Of a DNA stretch of 64,000 nt, positions 11,408 through 21,899 are shown piece by piece. Position numbers and translations under genes: made by a program. This DNA is from Hydrangea macrophylla (Eukaryota; Streptophyta; Magnoliopsida; Cornales; Hydrangeaceae). Location of the stretch: the NCBI GenBank assembly GCA_033977485.1, contig CM066987.1:51525033-51589032 (forward strand). The letters are read 5' to 3'. The notes beneath the pieces are model-generated. The model ran no database searches and was not told the origin of the DNA. It saw only the letters and a program-made list of their open reading frames with translations. Within the stretch, counting starts at the first letter, position 1. Every line of letters begins with the position of its first letter.

Positions 11408-12879
11408 AGATCATCTGCGACACTCCAATTGAGACCAAAGTCGAGTCTAGTCCAGTTTGTAATCAACTCATGTCTAAGTTGGAGTCAAATGTCGAGTCCA
11501 GTCGAGTTTTCTGGTCAGTCTGTTTTCGAGTTTATTGTCAAGTCTTCATCGAGTCAATCGAGTTAGATGCTGTAATTCGCTGCTAGTTGAATAAAATCGC
11601 ATTCTGCTTTGATCCAGTGTGCCTAGTTGTGAATAAATGGATCGTTAAACCAAGAAAGGAAGAAAACAAAAATAAAATCACTTTTCAAATGATGATGGAA
11701 GATATTTTATTGATAAGTCTTTGCATTGAAAAGGAGGAGTAGATGATTAGCTCTACTTTAAGAATTTAAAGATGCTCTTGCTCAATCTTGAAAAGATGAA
11801 CTTGGAACTTGAATCTTGCTCACCATCCCCTTTTCTCAAATACCAAGCCTAAAAGATGAGCCCAACCAGTCTAAAGCCATAAACTTGCCAGATATTTTAA
11901 ATGAACTTCTTCTTCCAAAAAAAAAGAAAAGAAAAAGAAAATGAAAAAAAAAAAGAAAATGAAAAAGGAGCTCGCTAGGATGAAAATCCAAAAGGGCGCC
12001 TAGGCAAAAGTTAGAGCACAAAAAAAAAAAGAAGAAGAAAAAGAAAAAGAAGAAAGAGCTTGCTAGGATGAAAACCCGAAAGGGCGCCTAGGCAAAAGTT
12101 AGAGCAAAAATAAGATGCGTGTTGATTTCAAAAATCTTAATCCTACCCAGTCAAAATCATGGAGAGAATAAGAGATAGTAAGGTAGAGAAAAGAAAGGAA
12201 AGAGAAAAAAAAAGGCAGAGAATAGATAAGATTGAGAATTCTTAAGCACTTCAAAGTAGATCATTGGCACATGAACTATCTCAAGGCATTGTGTTGTTCT
12301 AAACAAAGAAAAGAAATTTATCAGCTTCAAAATTTTCGTGAGAGGCTCAAATGCTAAGTAAGCCTAAACCAATGCGGAGATATCTTTGAGAAAAATAAAT
12401 AAAGATTTGAAGGGTTGATATTACTTTGTGAATATGATAGAGTATGAATAAAACATGATGAGAGTTGTAAAGATTAACTGGCTAGTGAAAAGGTTAAAGA
12501 ATCAACCGTCAAATAAAAGAGAAGAAAAGAAAAGAAAAGAAAAGAAGAGAAAAGAGGAAAGAGAATAAAATAAAGGAAAAAGTAGTTCATTATGCTACCC
12601 AAGGACAACCACAAGTGACATGCACTCCCTAGACCCAAATGGCAACATGGCTCGAAAAGCCCACCAATTCTTGAAGCCTAATTATTTCAAGACCTCCAGA
12701 GTACTTGAACTACGCTCGACCTGATTCCCACTCAGGGATACGTAGGCAACCTATCTGGTTTGGTCGCCACCATCGTCATAATATGGTGTGCTCTTTCAGG
12801 CCTTGGCCATATTACCTTGGACCTGATTCCTATTCGAGGATAAGTTGAATCCTTTGTGCATATGGTTATGATCTTTTAA

Positions 12880-13635
12880 AACTAGGAGCAAACTTGCATT
12901 TGCCTAGGACCACATATGTATTGCCAAACTAGGGGCAAACAAAGTTTGCCAATCAGCATTGGGACATCACCCTTCAGCCCATCACATTCATGATGATTAC
13001 CTCTAGATTGGGAGTAAATGCATTGCAAGCATCCTGTACCAACATGTTCTCAAGGCCCTTGGGATGAGCCTATTTGCCCTTAAGACTAAGGGAAAACTTT
13101 GTTTGCTGAAAGCCCCATTTTACCCTAGAAGCGAGCCCCAAGTCTCTTTCAAACTAGGGGCAAACTCTGTTTGCCAAATGTAAGTTCTCAAGTCACCAAG
13201 TCTGTTTTGAAACGCTTTGAAATGGAGTGTCTTTTATTCTATAAGCTAAAGCACTAATTTGAAGCATACTCCAGATAGGCAAAGAATTCAATAAAGGGGA
13301 AGTTTTCAAAGTTTTGATTTATCAGCAAAGTACTACCATTTGTAAGATAATGAATAAACGAAAGGTGAGATGATACATTATTCACGATGAAAGCACATTG
13401 ATTCATAAATGTAGAATTTTCGTCAGTCATCTTGAATAACTGGCTTTGTCAGGCCTGTCCTCCCTTGATGAGTCAGTAATGATCTCAAATGTATGGGTTT
13501 AAGATGATGAATAAAGATTTAAAAAGTCTCCATAAGCACCCTACGAGCAATGCAAGCAGGAGTTTAAAACACTATCACAACATAATGCTAAAAGTGGAAA
13601 TATGAGAATGGTCCAAAACTAGGGGCAAAGGTGAC
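12880..13635 (+). repeat. Dispersed copies of a purine-tract-like motif
   Basis: AAACTAGGGGCAAAC occurs at about 12926 and 13151, with AAACTAGGAGCAAAC at about 12880 and AAACTAGGGGCAAAG at about 13617. The real polypurine tract before the 3' LTR reads GAAGAGGGGCAAAC, so these share the AGGGGCAAA core. Confidence 0.55.
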
Positions 13636-13739
13636 TTCCCTCTTTTGACACAACCATTACGTTTCTTCCAAATGGTCTGCAAGTGTGTAAAATCATGCTT
13701 TCAAGAGACTACTAGGGCAGCACAAACCCCGTCAGCTCC

Positions 13740-16700
13740 GTTCAAATTCTTTGAGTCCGAGGACTACCCATTTTTGTACAATCAATCCTTTGAGTCCGTG
13801 GACTCCCCATTTTTGTAAAATCAATTCTTTGAGTCTGAGGATTCCCTATTTTTGTAAAACCATTTTTTTGAGTCTGGGTGACTTCGTTTGAATAACAAAA
13901 TAAAATTTCGAGTCCGCATGACTCTGTCTTTGTGAAATATGAAATTTTGAGTCCGCATGACTCCGTTTATGTAAAATATGAATTTTTGAGTCCGCGTGAC
14001 TCCATCTGTGTAAAATATGAATTTTTTAGTCCGTGTGACTTCGTTTGAATAACGAAATAAAATTTCGAGTCTGCGTGACTCCGTCTTTGTGAAATATGAA
14101 ATTTTGAGTCCGCATGACTCCGTTTATGTAAAATATGAATTTTCGAGTCTGCGTGACTCCATCTTTGTAAAATATGAATTTTTGAGTCCGTGTGACTCCG
14201 TTTGTGTAAAATATGAATTCTTGAGTCCCCTTGGCTCCGATAGTATGAAATATAAGCTTTGAGTTCGCAGGACTCCGATTATATGAAAGAATGTTTTTAG
14301 TCCGCATGACTCCATTTATGTAAAATATGAACTCTTGAGTTCGCATGACTCCGTTTGCGTAAAATGTGAATTTGTTGAGTCCGTGTGACTCCGTTTGCGA
14401 AAAATGTGAATTTGTTGGGTCCGTGGGACTCCATTTATGTAAAACGCTGAGTTTTTGAGTTCGCGTGACTCTGTCTTTGTAAATATGAATTTTTTAAGTC
14501 CATGTGACTTCGTGTTTATAGAATGTGAATTTTTGAGTCCGTATGAATCCTTGTTTGAGAAATGTGAAAATTTTCAAGATCGTATGACTCTCCTTTTGTA
14601 AAATGTGAATCAGTGCGACTCCCCTTTGGAAATAGGAATTATTTCAAGTCGAATCGACTCCCGACTTAGAAATGGGAATTGAGTTGAGTTGAACCGACTC
14701 CGTACTCCGAATTTTGAGAATTTGAATTTATTTGAGTCTAATTGACTCCTGATTCATGAGTTTGAACTTCATTGAGTCTGATTGACTCCCAGTTTTGTAA
14801 AACATAAATTATTTGAGTCTGATTGACTCCAATTTTGTGGAACTGAAATTCTTTGAGTTTTGTGAAATAGAAATATTTGAGTCCGATTGACAACCAATTT
14901 TGTGAAATCGAAATTCGTTGAGTCTGATTGACTTTTGAATTGGTGAAATAGAAATTATTTAAGTCTGATTGAATCCCAATTTTAGAATATGGAACTGAAA
15001 TGAGTCTGATTAACTCCAGATTTTGAAAAGTTGAATTGAATTGAGCTTAATTGACTCCCGATTCTGAAAGTTGAATTGAATTGAATTGAATCTGACTAAC
15101 TTCTAATTTTAGAATTTGAATAAAACTGAGTCTGACTGACTCCGATGAACTGAATTGAACTGATTGACTCCTAATTTCAGTAATTGAACTTAATTGAATT
15201 AAATTGACTCTAATTTGACTCTCGATTTTGGGAATTGAAATAAATTGAGTCTGATTTAACTCTTGATTTTGAAAATTGGAATTTTTTTTTGTTGAGTCAA
15301 AATTGATTCTGATTAAGAAAATTTGAAATGTTGTAAATAACCCTCGATTTTGAAATAGGAAGTTCTTTGAGTCCGTGTGACTCCATTTGTATAAAAAGCG
15401 AATTCGTTGAGTCCGTGTCACTCCATTCGTATAAATATATATATACATTTGTTGAGTCTATATGACTCCATTTTTATGAAATGTGAATTTGATTGAGTCT
15501 GTGTGATTCCATTTGTATACAAAGTGAATTTTTGTTGAGTCCGTGTGACTCCGTTGATGTAAAATGCAAATTTTGAGTCCAAATGACTCCGTGGTTGTAA
15601 AATGCGAGTTTTCGAGTCTTAGTGACTCCGTTGTTGTGGAAACGGGGGTCCATGGATCCGAATGACTCTTTTGTTTTAAAATGTGAATTTATTGACTCCT
15701 TGTGTAAGAAAATTGAATTTTTGGGTCCACGTGACTCCCTTTGAATTTATGAGTCAGCTTAACTCTGAATTTTGTTGGAATTGAATTCTTTGAGTCTAAC
15801 CGACTCCGAACTTTTGAAAGTTTGGGCTAAAATGGATCTAACTATAGCCAAATTTTAATGTTAAATTAAGTTGAATCTGATTGGCTCCCAATTGCAGAAA
15901 TTAAAATCATTAAGTCTGTCTGACTCCTGATTCATGAAAGTCTAACATAGCACCCGAGCTTAGAAATTGAATTGAATTGAGTCTGATTGACTCCTAATTC
16001 TAGAAAAATTCATTTGAGTCTGATTGACTCCAAATTTTAGATTTTTTGAATCAAATTGAGTCTATTTTTTTTTATTTGAAATTCTTTGAGTCTGATCGAC
16101 TCCCAATTTTAGATTTGAGTCTGATTGACTCTCGGTGTTGTGAAATAGAATCCGATTCGAGTCCAATTGACTCCTGTTCTAGAAATTTGAAATTATTTTG
16201 AGTCTGTTTGACTCTGATTTTGAAATTAGAAATTCTTTTGAGTATGATTGACTCATGATTTGGAATTGGGAATTCTTTTGAGTCTGATTGGCTCATTTTT
16301 TTGGAAATTAGAAACTCTTTTGAGTCTGGTTGACTCTAAATCTTTTGAAATTAAAAATTCTTTTGAGTATGATTGACTCATGATTTAGAATTAGAAATTC
16401 TTTTGAGTCTGATTAGCTCATGTTTTTGGAAATTAGAAATTCTTTTGAGTCTGAATGGCTCATGTTTTTGGAAATTAGAAATTCTTTTGAGTCTGGTTGA
16501 CTCCCAATCATGTGAAATAGAAATTCTTTGAGTTCGATTGACTCTCAATTTTGTAAATATTCTTTTGTGAAATAGAAATTCTTAAGTCCAGTTTTGTGAA
16601 TTTGAATTTCTTTGAGTCCGATTGACTCCTGGTTTTGTCCGATTTTGCGAAATAGGAAATTGAATCAAGTCTGATTGACTCTTGATTTAGGATTTGAATT

Positions 16701-17450
16701 TGAATTTGATTTGAGTCAAATTGACTCCGGACTTGGTGAAATTGAATTTGTTTGAGTCTGACTGACTCCTGATTTCAGAAAACGAATTAAGTCGAATCTA
16801 GGGGACTCCTAATTTAGCATTTGAATTTGGACTCGAATTGAGTCGAATCGACTTTGGACTTGGTGAAATTGAGTTTATTTGAGTCTGGCTGACTCCTGAT
16901 CGAAATTTGAAAAAAATTACGCTCGATTGACTACCAATTTTGGAAAATTGAATAAAATTGAGTTTAACTGATTCTCAATTTTGGAAATTGAAGTGGATTT
17001 CAGTCCATTGGATCCCCGGCTTCAGATATTTGAAATAATTTAAGTCCATCGGACTCCCGATTTAGAAATTTGAAATAATTTGAGTCTAATGTACTAGACT
17101 CTGAATTTTTGAAAGTAAATGCAATGAAATTTGTTTGACTAAGAAGGGAATTTGTTGGGTCTAATGGACTCTCGATTTTAGAAAATTGAATTAAGTCTGA
17201 AGGACTCCGGATTTTTGGAATTGAACTGATTCAAGTCTGACTGAATCCAAATTTTGAATTAAATTGAGTTAAGTCTGTCCAACTCCATGCTTTGGAAAAT
17301 AAAATGAATTTGAGTCTGTCCGACTCCAGGTTTTGAAAAATAAGATGAATTCGAGTCTGTTCAACTCCAAGTTTTGAAAATTAAAAAGAATTTGAGTCGA
17401 TTTGACTCCAAATTTTGAAAATTGAAAAGAATTTGAGTCTGATTGACCCC
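13740..17450 (+). repeat. 3.7-kb array of GAGTC-N5-GACTC hairpin units
   Basis: Roughly 70 degenerate units, 40-60 bp each, mostly carrying the inverted repeat GAGTC-N5-GACTC (for example 13909-13923 with loop CGCAT, 14774-14788 with loop TGATT). The dominant loop drifts along the array: CGTGT/CGCAT up to about 14.6 kb and again at 15.4-15.6 kb, TGATT from 14.7 to 16.6 kb, TGTCC near 17.3 kb. Between stems lie AT-rich spacers such as TTTGTAAAATATGAATTTTT. Some units instead form AGTCGA-A-TCGACT (14645-14660, 16838-16853). No protein is encoded; the short minus-strand ORFs here are by-products of the repeats. Confidence 0.9.
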
Positions 17451-17455
17451 GAATT

Positions 17456-17585
17456 AAGAGCAAACATATCCGACGAGGCTGAAGGGCTGCGGATCATTGT
17501 GAGAAAACATATCCAACGGGGCTGCAGGGCTGCGGATTATTTTTATATCCGACGGGGCCGAAGGGCTGCTGATTTTTCAGAGCAA
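17456..17585 (+). repeat. Short array of ATCCG...CGGAT units
   Basis: Three units, about 50 bp apart: ATATCCGACGAGGCTGAAGG..GCTGCGGAT, then diverged copies. Each is bracketed by ATCC(G/A)...(C)GGAT/TGAT, so it can fold on itself like the neighbouring arrays. Confidence 0.75.
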
Positions 17586-17591
17586 ACTCAC

Positions 17592-18935
17592 TTCGACAGC
17601 AGAGTATAAGGCGCGAAGCGCATCTCAGTCGATTAGATGATTCTTGGAAGACACCAGAGTATAAGGCGCAAAGCGCATCTCAGTCTTTCAAAAAGCGTGG
17701 TTCCTGATTTGACACCGGAGTATAAGGCGCGAAGCGCATCTCAGTCGATCAGATGATTCTTGGAAGACACCTGAGTATAAGGCGCGAAGCGCATCTCAGT
17801 CTTTTCAAAAAGCATGGTTCCTGATTCGACATCGGAGTATAAGGCGCGAAGCGCATCTCAGTCGATCAGATAATTCTTGGAAGACACTGGAGTATAAAGC
17901 GCGAAGCGCATCTCGGTCTTTTTAAAAAGCGTGGTTCCTGATTCGACACAGGAGTAGAAGGCGCGAAGCGCATTTCAGTCGATCAGATGATTCTTGAAAG
18001 ACACCGGAGTATAAGGCGCAAAGCGCATCTCAGTCTTTCAAAAAGCGTGGTTCCTGATTCGACACCGGAGTATAAGACGCGAAGCACATCTCAGTCGATC
18101 AGATGATTCTTGGAAGACACCGGAGTATAAGGCGCGAAGCGCATCTCAGTCTTTTCAAAATACGTGGTTCCTGATTCGACACCGGAGTATAAGGCGCGAA
18201 GAGCATCTTAGACGATCAGATGATTCTTGGAAGACACCGGAGTATAAGGCGCAAAGCCCATCTGAGTCTTTCAAAAAGTATGGTTCCTGATTCGACACAG
18301 GAGTAGAAGGCGCGAAGCGCATTTCAGTCGATCAGATGATTCTTGAAAGACACCGGAGTATAAGGCGCGAAGCGCATCTCAGTCTTTTCAAAAAGCGTGC
18401 TTCCTGATTCGACACCAGAGTATAAGGCGCGAAGTGCATCTCAATCGACCAGATGATTATTGGAAGACACCAGAGTATAAGGCATGAAGCGCATCTCAGT
18501 CTTTTCAAAAAGTGTGGTTCCTGATTCGATACTGGAGTATAAGGCGCGAAGTGCATCTCAATCGATCAGATAATTCTTGGAAGACACCGGAGTATAAGGC
18601 ACGAAGCGCATCTCAGTCTTTTCAAAAAGCATGGTTCCTGATTCGACACTAGAGTGTAAGGCACGAAGCGCATCTCAGTCGATCAGATGATTCTTGGAAG
18701 ACACCGGAGTATAAGGCGCGAAGTGCATCTCAGTCTTTCAAAAAGTGTGGTTCCTGATTCGACACCAGAGTATAAGACGCGAAGCGCATCTCAGTCGATC
18801 AGATGATTCTTGGAAGACACCAGAGTATAAGGCGCGAAGCGCATCTTAGTCTTTCAAAAAGCGTGGTTCCTGATTCGACACCAGAGTATAAGGCGCGAAG
18901 CGCATCTCAGTCGATCAGATGATTCTTGGAAGATA
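17592..18935 (+). repeat. 1.35-kb array of GCGC-GAA-GCGC units (about 22 copies)
   Basis: Regular array with a ~60-bp unit and a ~119-bp higher-order period: two alternating spacers, one GATCAGATGATTCTTGGAA, the other TTTCAAAAAGCGTGGTTCCT. Each unit has GACACCGGAGTATAAG, then GCGCGAAGCGC, then ATCTCAGTC. Within 17711-17746 the arms GAC/GTC, GAG/CTC and GCGC/GCGC pair in nested order around a GAA loop. Copies differ by single bases (GCGCAAAGCGC, GACGCGAAGCAC). No coding potential. Confidence 0.93.
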
Positions 18936-19100
18936 CCGGGGCCTAAAAGCGCCGCCCAGTCGATTGTGTTAAGAGAGCGAACCCGTGTTGACACCGGGGA
19001 CTAAGTCGCGAAGCACCACCCAGTCGATTGCGTTAAAGAGAGCAAACTCACGTTGACACCGGGGCCTAAGTCGCGAAGCGCCGCCCGGTTAATTGTGTTC
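18936..19100 (+). repeat. Diverged end of the hairpin arrays (GACACCGGGG units)
   Basis: Three units of about 60 bp with GACACCGGGGCCTAAGTCGCG, AAGCGCCGCCCAGTCGATT and TGCGTTAAAGAGAGCAAACT parts. They keep GCGAAGC and the flanking GAC...GTC, so they are relatives of the preceding array with a changed stem. Confidence 0.75.
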
Positions 19101-19580
19101 ATCCTTTTGGCCGAGATAGCCAAGTATCTTGAAGAAGAATCCACCTGTGGATTATAGAAACTCCGAATTCTAAAGAATAACTCGTCTTTAAGTTTGAGTA
19201 AACGCGAGCATTAAGTAATGCATGGATCGCATCAAGAAATGTCAGGATAGCACTGTTTCGAATCACATCATTTATAGAGCATGAATTTGCATTGACATGC
19301 ATCATTGTATGAACACGTGCATCACGATAGGATAGGTGCATTCATCTGTGTGATTATTTGCGCTTGTGTGTGTTTGACCCTTGATCGAACTATGTCTTGG
19401 TCTGATTCCTGAATGGATACGTAGGCAGCTCACCGTTGAGCACGACCAACATAGACTGTTTGCGCAGCCATTTTTGCAACGCATTTTGTTTTTACCTAAA
19501 TCCAACGGTTTGGTCAAAGGCTTGTCTTCACACAGGCTTCGACATTCACTTGTGACACGCGTTGCTTCACAAGCTCTGTC
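19101..19580 (+). other. Ogre-like element, non-coding tail of the interior
   Basis: 480 bases between the arrays and the purine tract. It holds GGATACGTAGGCAGCTCACC (19417), a phrase also seen at 12737 in altered form. No gene. Confidence 0.5.
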
Positions 19581-19594
19581 GAAGAGGGGCAAAC
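19581..19594 (+). other. Polypurine tract of the Ogre-like element
   Basis: GAAGAGGGGCAAAC directly before the 3' LTR (starts TATAGACACC at 19595). It would prime plus-strand synthesis. Confidence 0.8.
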
Positions 19595-20122
19595 TATAGA
19601 CACCCCAATTTTGACCAAACGTCGAAATAAGGGGAGTGTTACCTCCAAGTCCGATGATGACAATGTCCGAACAAAACTAAGGCTTCCAAAGTGATTCAAG
19701 CTCTTCAAAAGACTCTTCAATTCAAACAAAATAAGAAAGAAAAGAAAAAGGAATAGAACGGCACATAGTGTGGGCTGCGGCAGCCACGCAGTGCCGCAGC
19801 GGCACTCTGTGTTTGCCGGACCGGCAGTCCATAACTGCCGCAAAAACACATAAAGTGCTGCGAAAATAAAAATTTCAAAAAAGACGGCAGTCCATGGAGT
19901 TGTCCGCGGCATTCATTGAGTGCCGTATCGGCATTCATTGAATGCCGCGCCGACAATCATTGAGTGTCGTTCCGACACTCAGTGAGTGCCGCTTCCATCA
20001 CCACTGAGTGCCGCATTTTCCTACAGCCAGCTATAATATAGCACATTTTGTACCTTTAAAAGTGCATCCAAAATTAGAGTTTTTGGCTTGAAAATACTAA
20101 AATGCCCTTCAGAAAATTTGCC

Positions 20123-20130
20123 TATAAATA
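20123..20130 (+). promoter_or_regulatory. TATA box in the Ogre-like 3' LTR
   Basis: TATAAATA followed by GAGGGTGAATACTCC. It is intact here but mutated in the 5' LTR. From this LTR, transcription would read rightwards, out of the element. Confidence 0.6.
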
Positions 20131-20160
20131 GAGGGTGAATACTCCATTACAAGGGATCTT

Positions 20161-20170
<10 letters not shown>

Positions 20171-20191
<21 letters not shown>

Positions 20192-20195
20192 GGGG
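20171..20195 (+). repeat. G25 homopolymer
   Basis: Twelve T followed by 25 G. The same place in the 5' LTR (7598-7611) has seven T and seven G. This is slippage or a sequencing/assembly error. Confidence 0.95.
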
Positions 20196-21899
20196 AACTA
20201 CTACACATTTTTTTGGATAGGGGAATTTTAAAGAGAAATACAAAAAGAATTTTGGGGTAAAGAGAGTTTTTGAGAGCTTGAAGAAGAGCTTGGAAGATCT
20301 TCAAAATATAGAAGTTTGAGGATAGTTGGAGGTGATACTCCACTCTTGTTAGTTTTCTTTTATGGATTTAGAGCACTTGCTCTCTTAGTTTTCTTTATTT
20401 CATTCCTTCTTGTTGTTTTTGCTTTTCTCTTAAGGTTCTTGGAGATCTTCAATATCTCTCTTGAAAGCTCTTGAGCTTGATCTTTTGATTCCATGTAAGC
20501 TTATGCTTCATATGGAAGCCAAAGTTTGATCATCATTTGTGAACAAATAGATGGATCCAAGTCCATACTTATCACTTGGATTCTCTAACTTGGAATTTCA
20601 TGGGATCTTCTCTATATTCTCTTGAAGTTCCTGAGCTAGTTCTTTGATTCTTCTTTTCTTTTTCTTGTTTATGCTCTTCTCTTGAGACTCTTGGTGATCT
20701 TCCATATCTCACTTGAATCTTATGAGTTTGATCTTTTAGTCTCATGTAAGCTTATGCTTCACATGGGAGTCAAAGTTTGATCATCATTTCATTTTATAAG
20801 CAAATAGATGGATCCAAGTCCATACTTATGACTTGGGTCCTCTAGCTTGATGTTTCATGGAATCCTTTCTATATTCCTTTGAGACTCATGAGTATTAGTC
20901 ATGTTTTGATCTCCAATGACCCCAAGGGAAAGGAGAGTTAGGTTTAGGATAAGCCAATGTCCATGGCTTAGTTGGTAGATGTAACAAAAAGGATGATAAA
21001 TCCAATATTGGAGCAGTGAGTTCATAAACCAGTTTTGATCAAGGATTTTTAGTTAAAAATCAGACCGTTGGAATTGAAAGAAACCAATTAGAGAGTGTCA
21101 ATAACACAAATTTCTACCACTGCAATTTTTTGATTAATGAGATTTCATGTTTAAAGTGGTTTGGTCATGAGTTTTGTGAAGTCACTATAATCAGTCTAGA
21201 GTTTCAGAATAGTTACACTCTTTTGAAATAAGCAAATCAGAACCTTAATCAAACTTTCTTGATCCAAAATAAATTTTTCTAGGTAGTTTAATGTGTTAGG
21301 AAGCTACCTTAAAAAGACCAAAGCATTTCTGATTTTTTTTACTATTTTTAAAAAATCGTACAAAATCTCTGGACAGAGATTTGTAAATCTCTTAGTGATG
21401 TCTGGTTTTTGTCCGTTTCCCAGAGATCTAACGGTTGAAACTTTGATTTTCTTTTTGGGATGGAAACCAGACACACAGAGGCATATTGTGTCCAAAATTC
21501 ACCGACATCAAACCATGGGAAGCATGCTTTTCTTTTCTTTTAAGTTTTGGTCTGCTCTCTGTAATTTTCAGAATTTTATGACAGATTTGACCAACTTTGT
21601 ATATAGTGGTCCAAATGACTTTTCTATGACCTAGGGCTTAAACCATTTTGTAATACTGATTAGTTAAACTTAAACCTAGAAGTTAAATGATCCAAATCAA
21701 TGTATGGTTCATGGCTTACTTTTTTGTTCATGTGTTATATATCTTCATGCATGTGGCTTGATGCTTATAAATAGGATTCGTTTTGCTTTAGATTTAATTA
21801 CATTTGATAGCTTTAATCTAGAAGTCTAGGATTATCATCTAACTTTATATCTTATGTATCATATGGACTAACCCTTGTTTTGTAGCGCCGATGAGGTAT

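Larger units (their letters stand above)
9891..13735 (+). other. Ogre-like element, 5' half of the interior, non-coding
   Basis: 3.8 kb without a recognisable gene. 9891-10560 is leader-like. 10720-11060 matches, in reverse orientation, the last 230 bases of the window. 11640-12600 is A-rich with (GAAAA)n-like runs and a direct repeat of about 70 bp (GAAAATCC/ACCCGAAAGGGCGCCTAGGCAAAAGTTAGAGCA at about 11971 and 12070). The phrase GGATACGTAGGCA occurs at 12737 and again near the 3' end at 19417. Three purine-tract-like motifs lie between 12880 and 13630. Confidence 0.6.
19595..21899 (+). repeat. 3' LTR of the Ogre-like element, left part
   Basis: Matches 7025 to about 9250 of the 5' LTR. It starts TA instead of TG. 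It has an intact TATA box at 20123-20130 and a 25-base G run at 20171-20195. It is cut at 21899 by the nested solo LTR; the last five bases GGTAT are the target duplication. Confidence 0.92.

Noticed and set aside
13880..17470. Several short minus-strand ORFs in the hairpin array (for example 14026-14346, 15047-15448)
   Set aside because: They are translations of the tandem repeat with periodic peptide content and no homology-like motif.
17592..18935. Regular repeats with spacers, CRISPR-like in spacing
   Set aside because: Spacers are themselves only two alternating repeated sequences, there are no cas genes, and the array lies inside a plant LTR retroelement.
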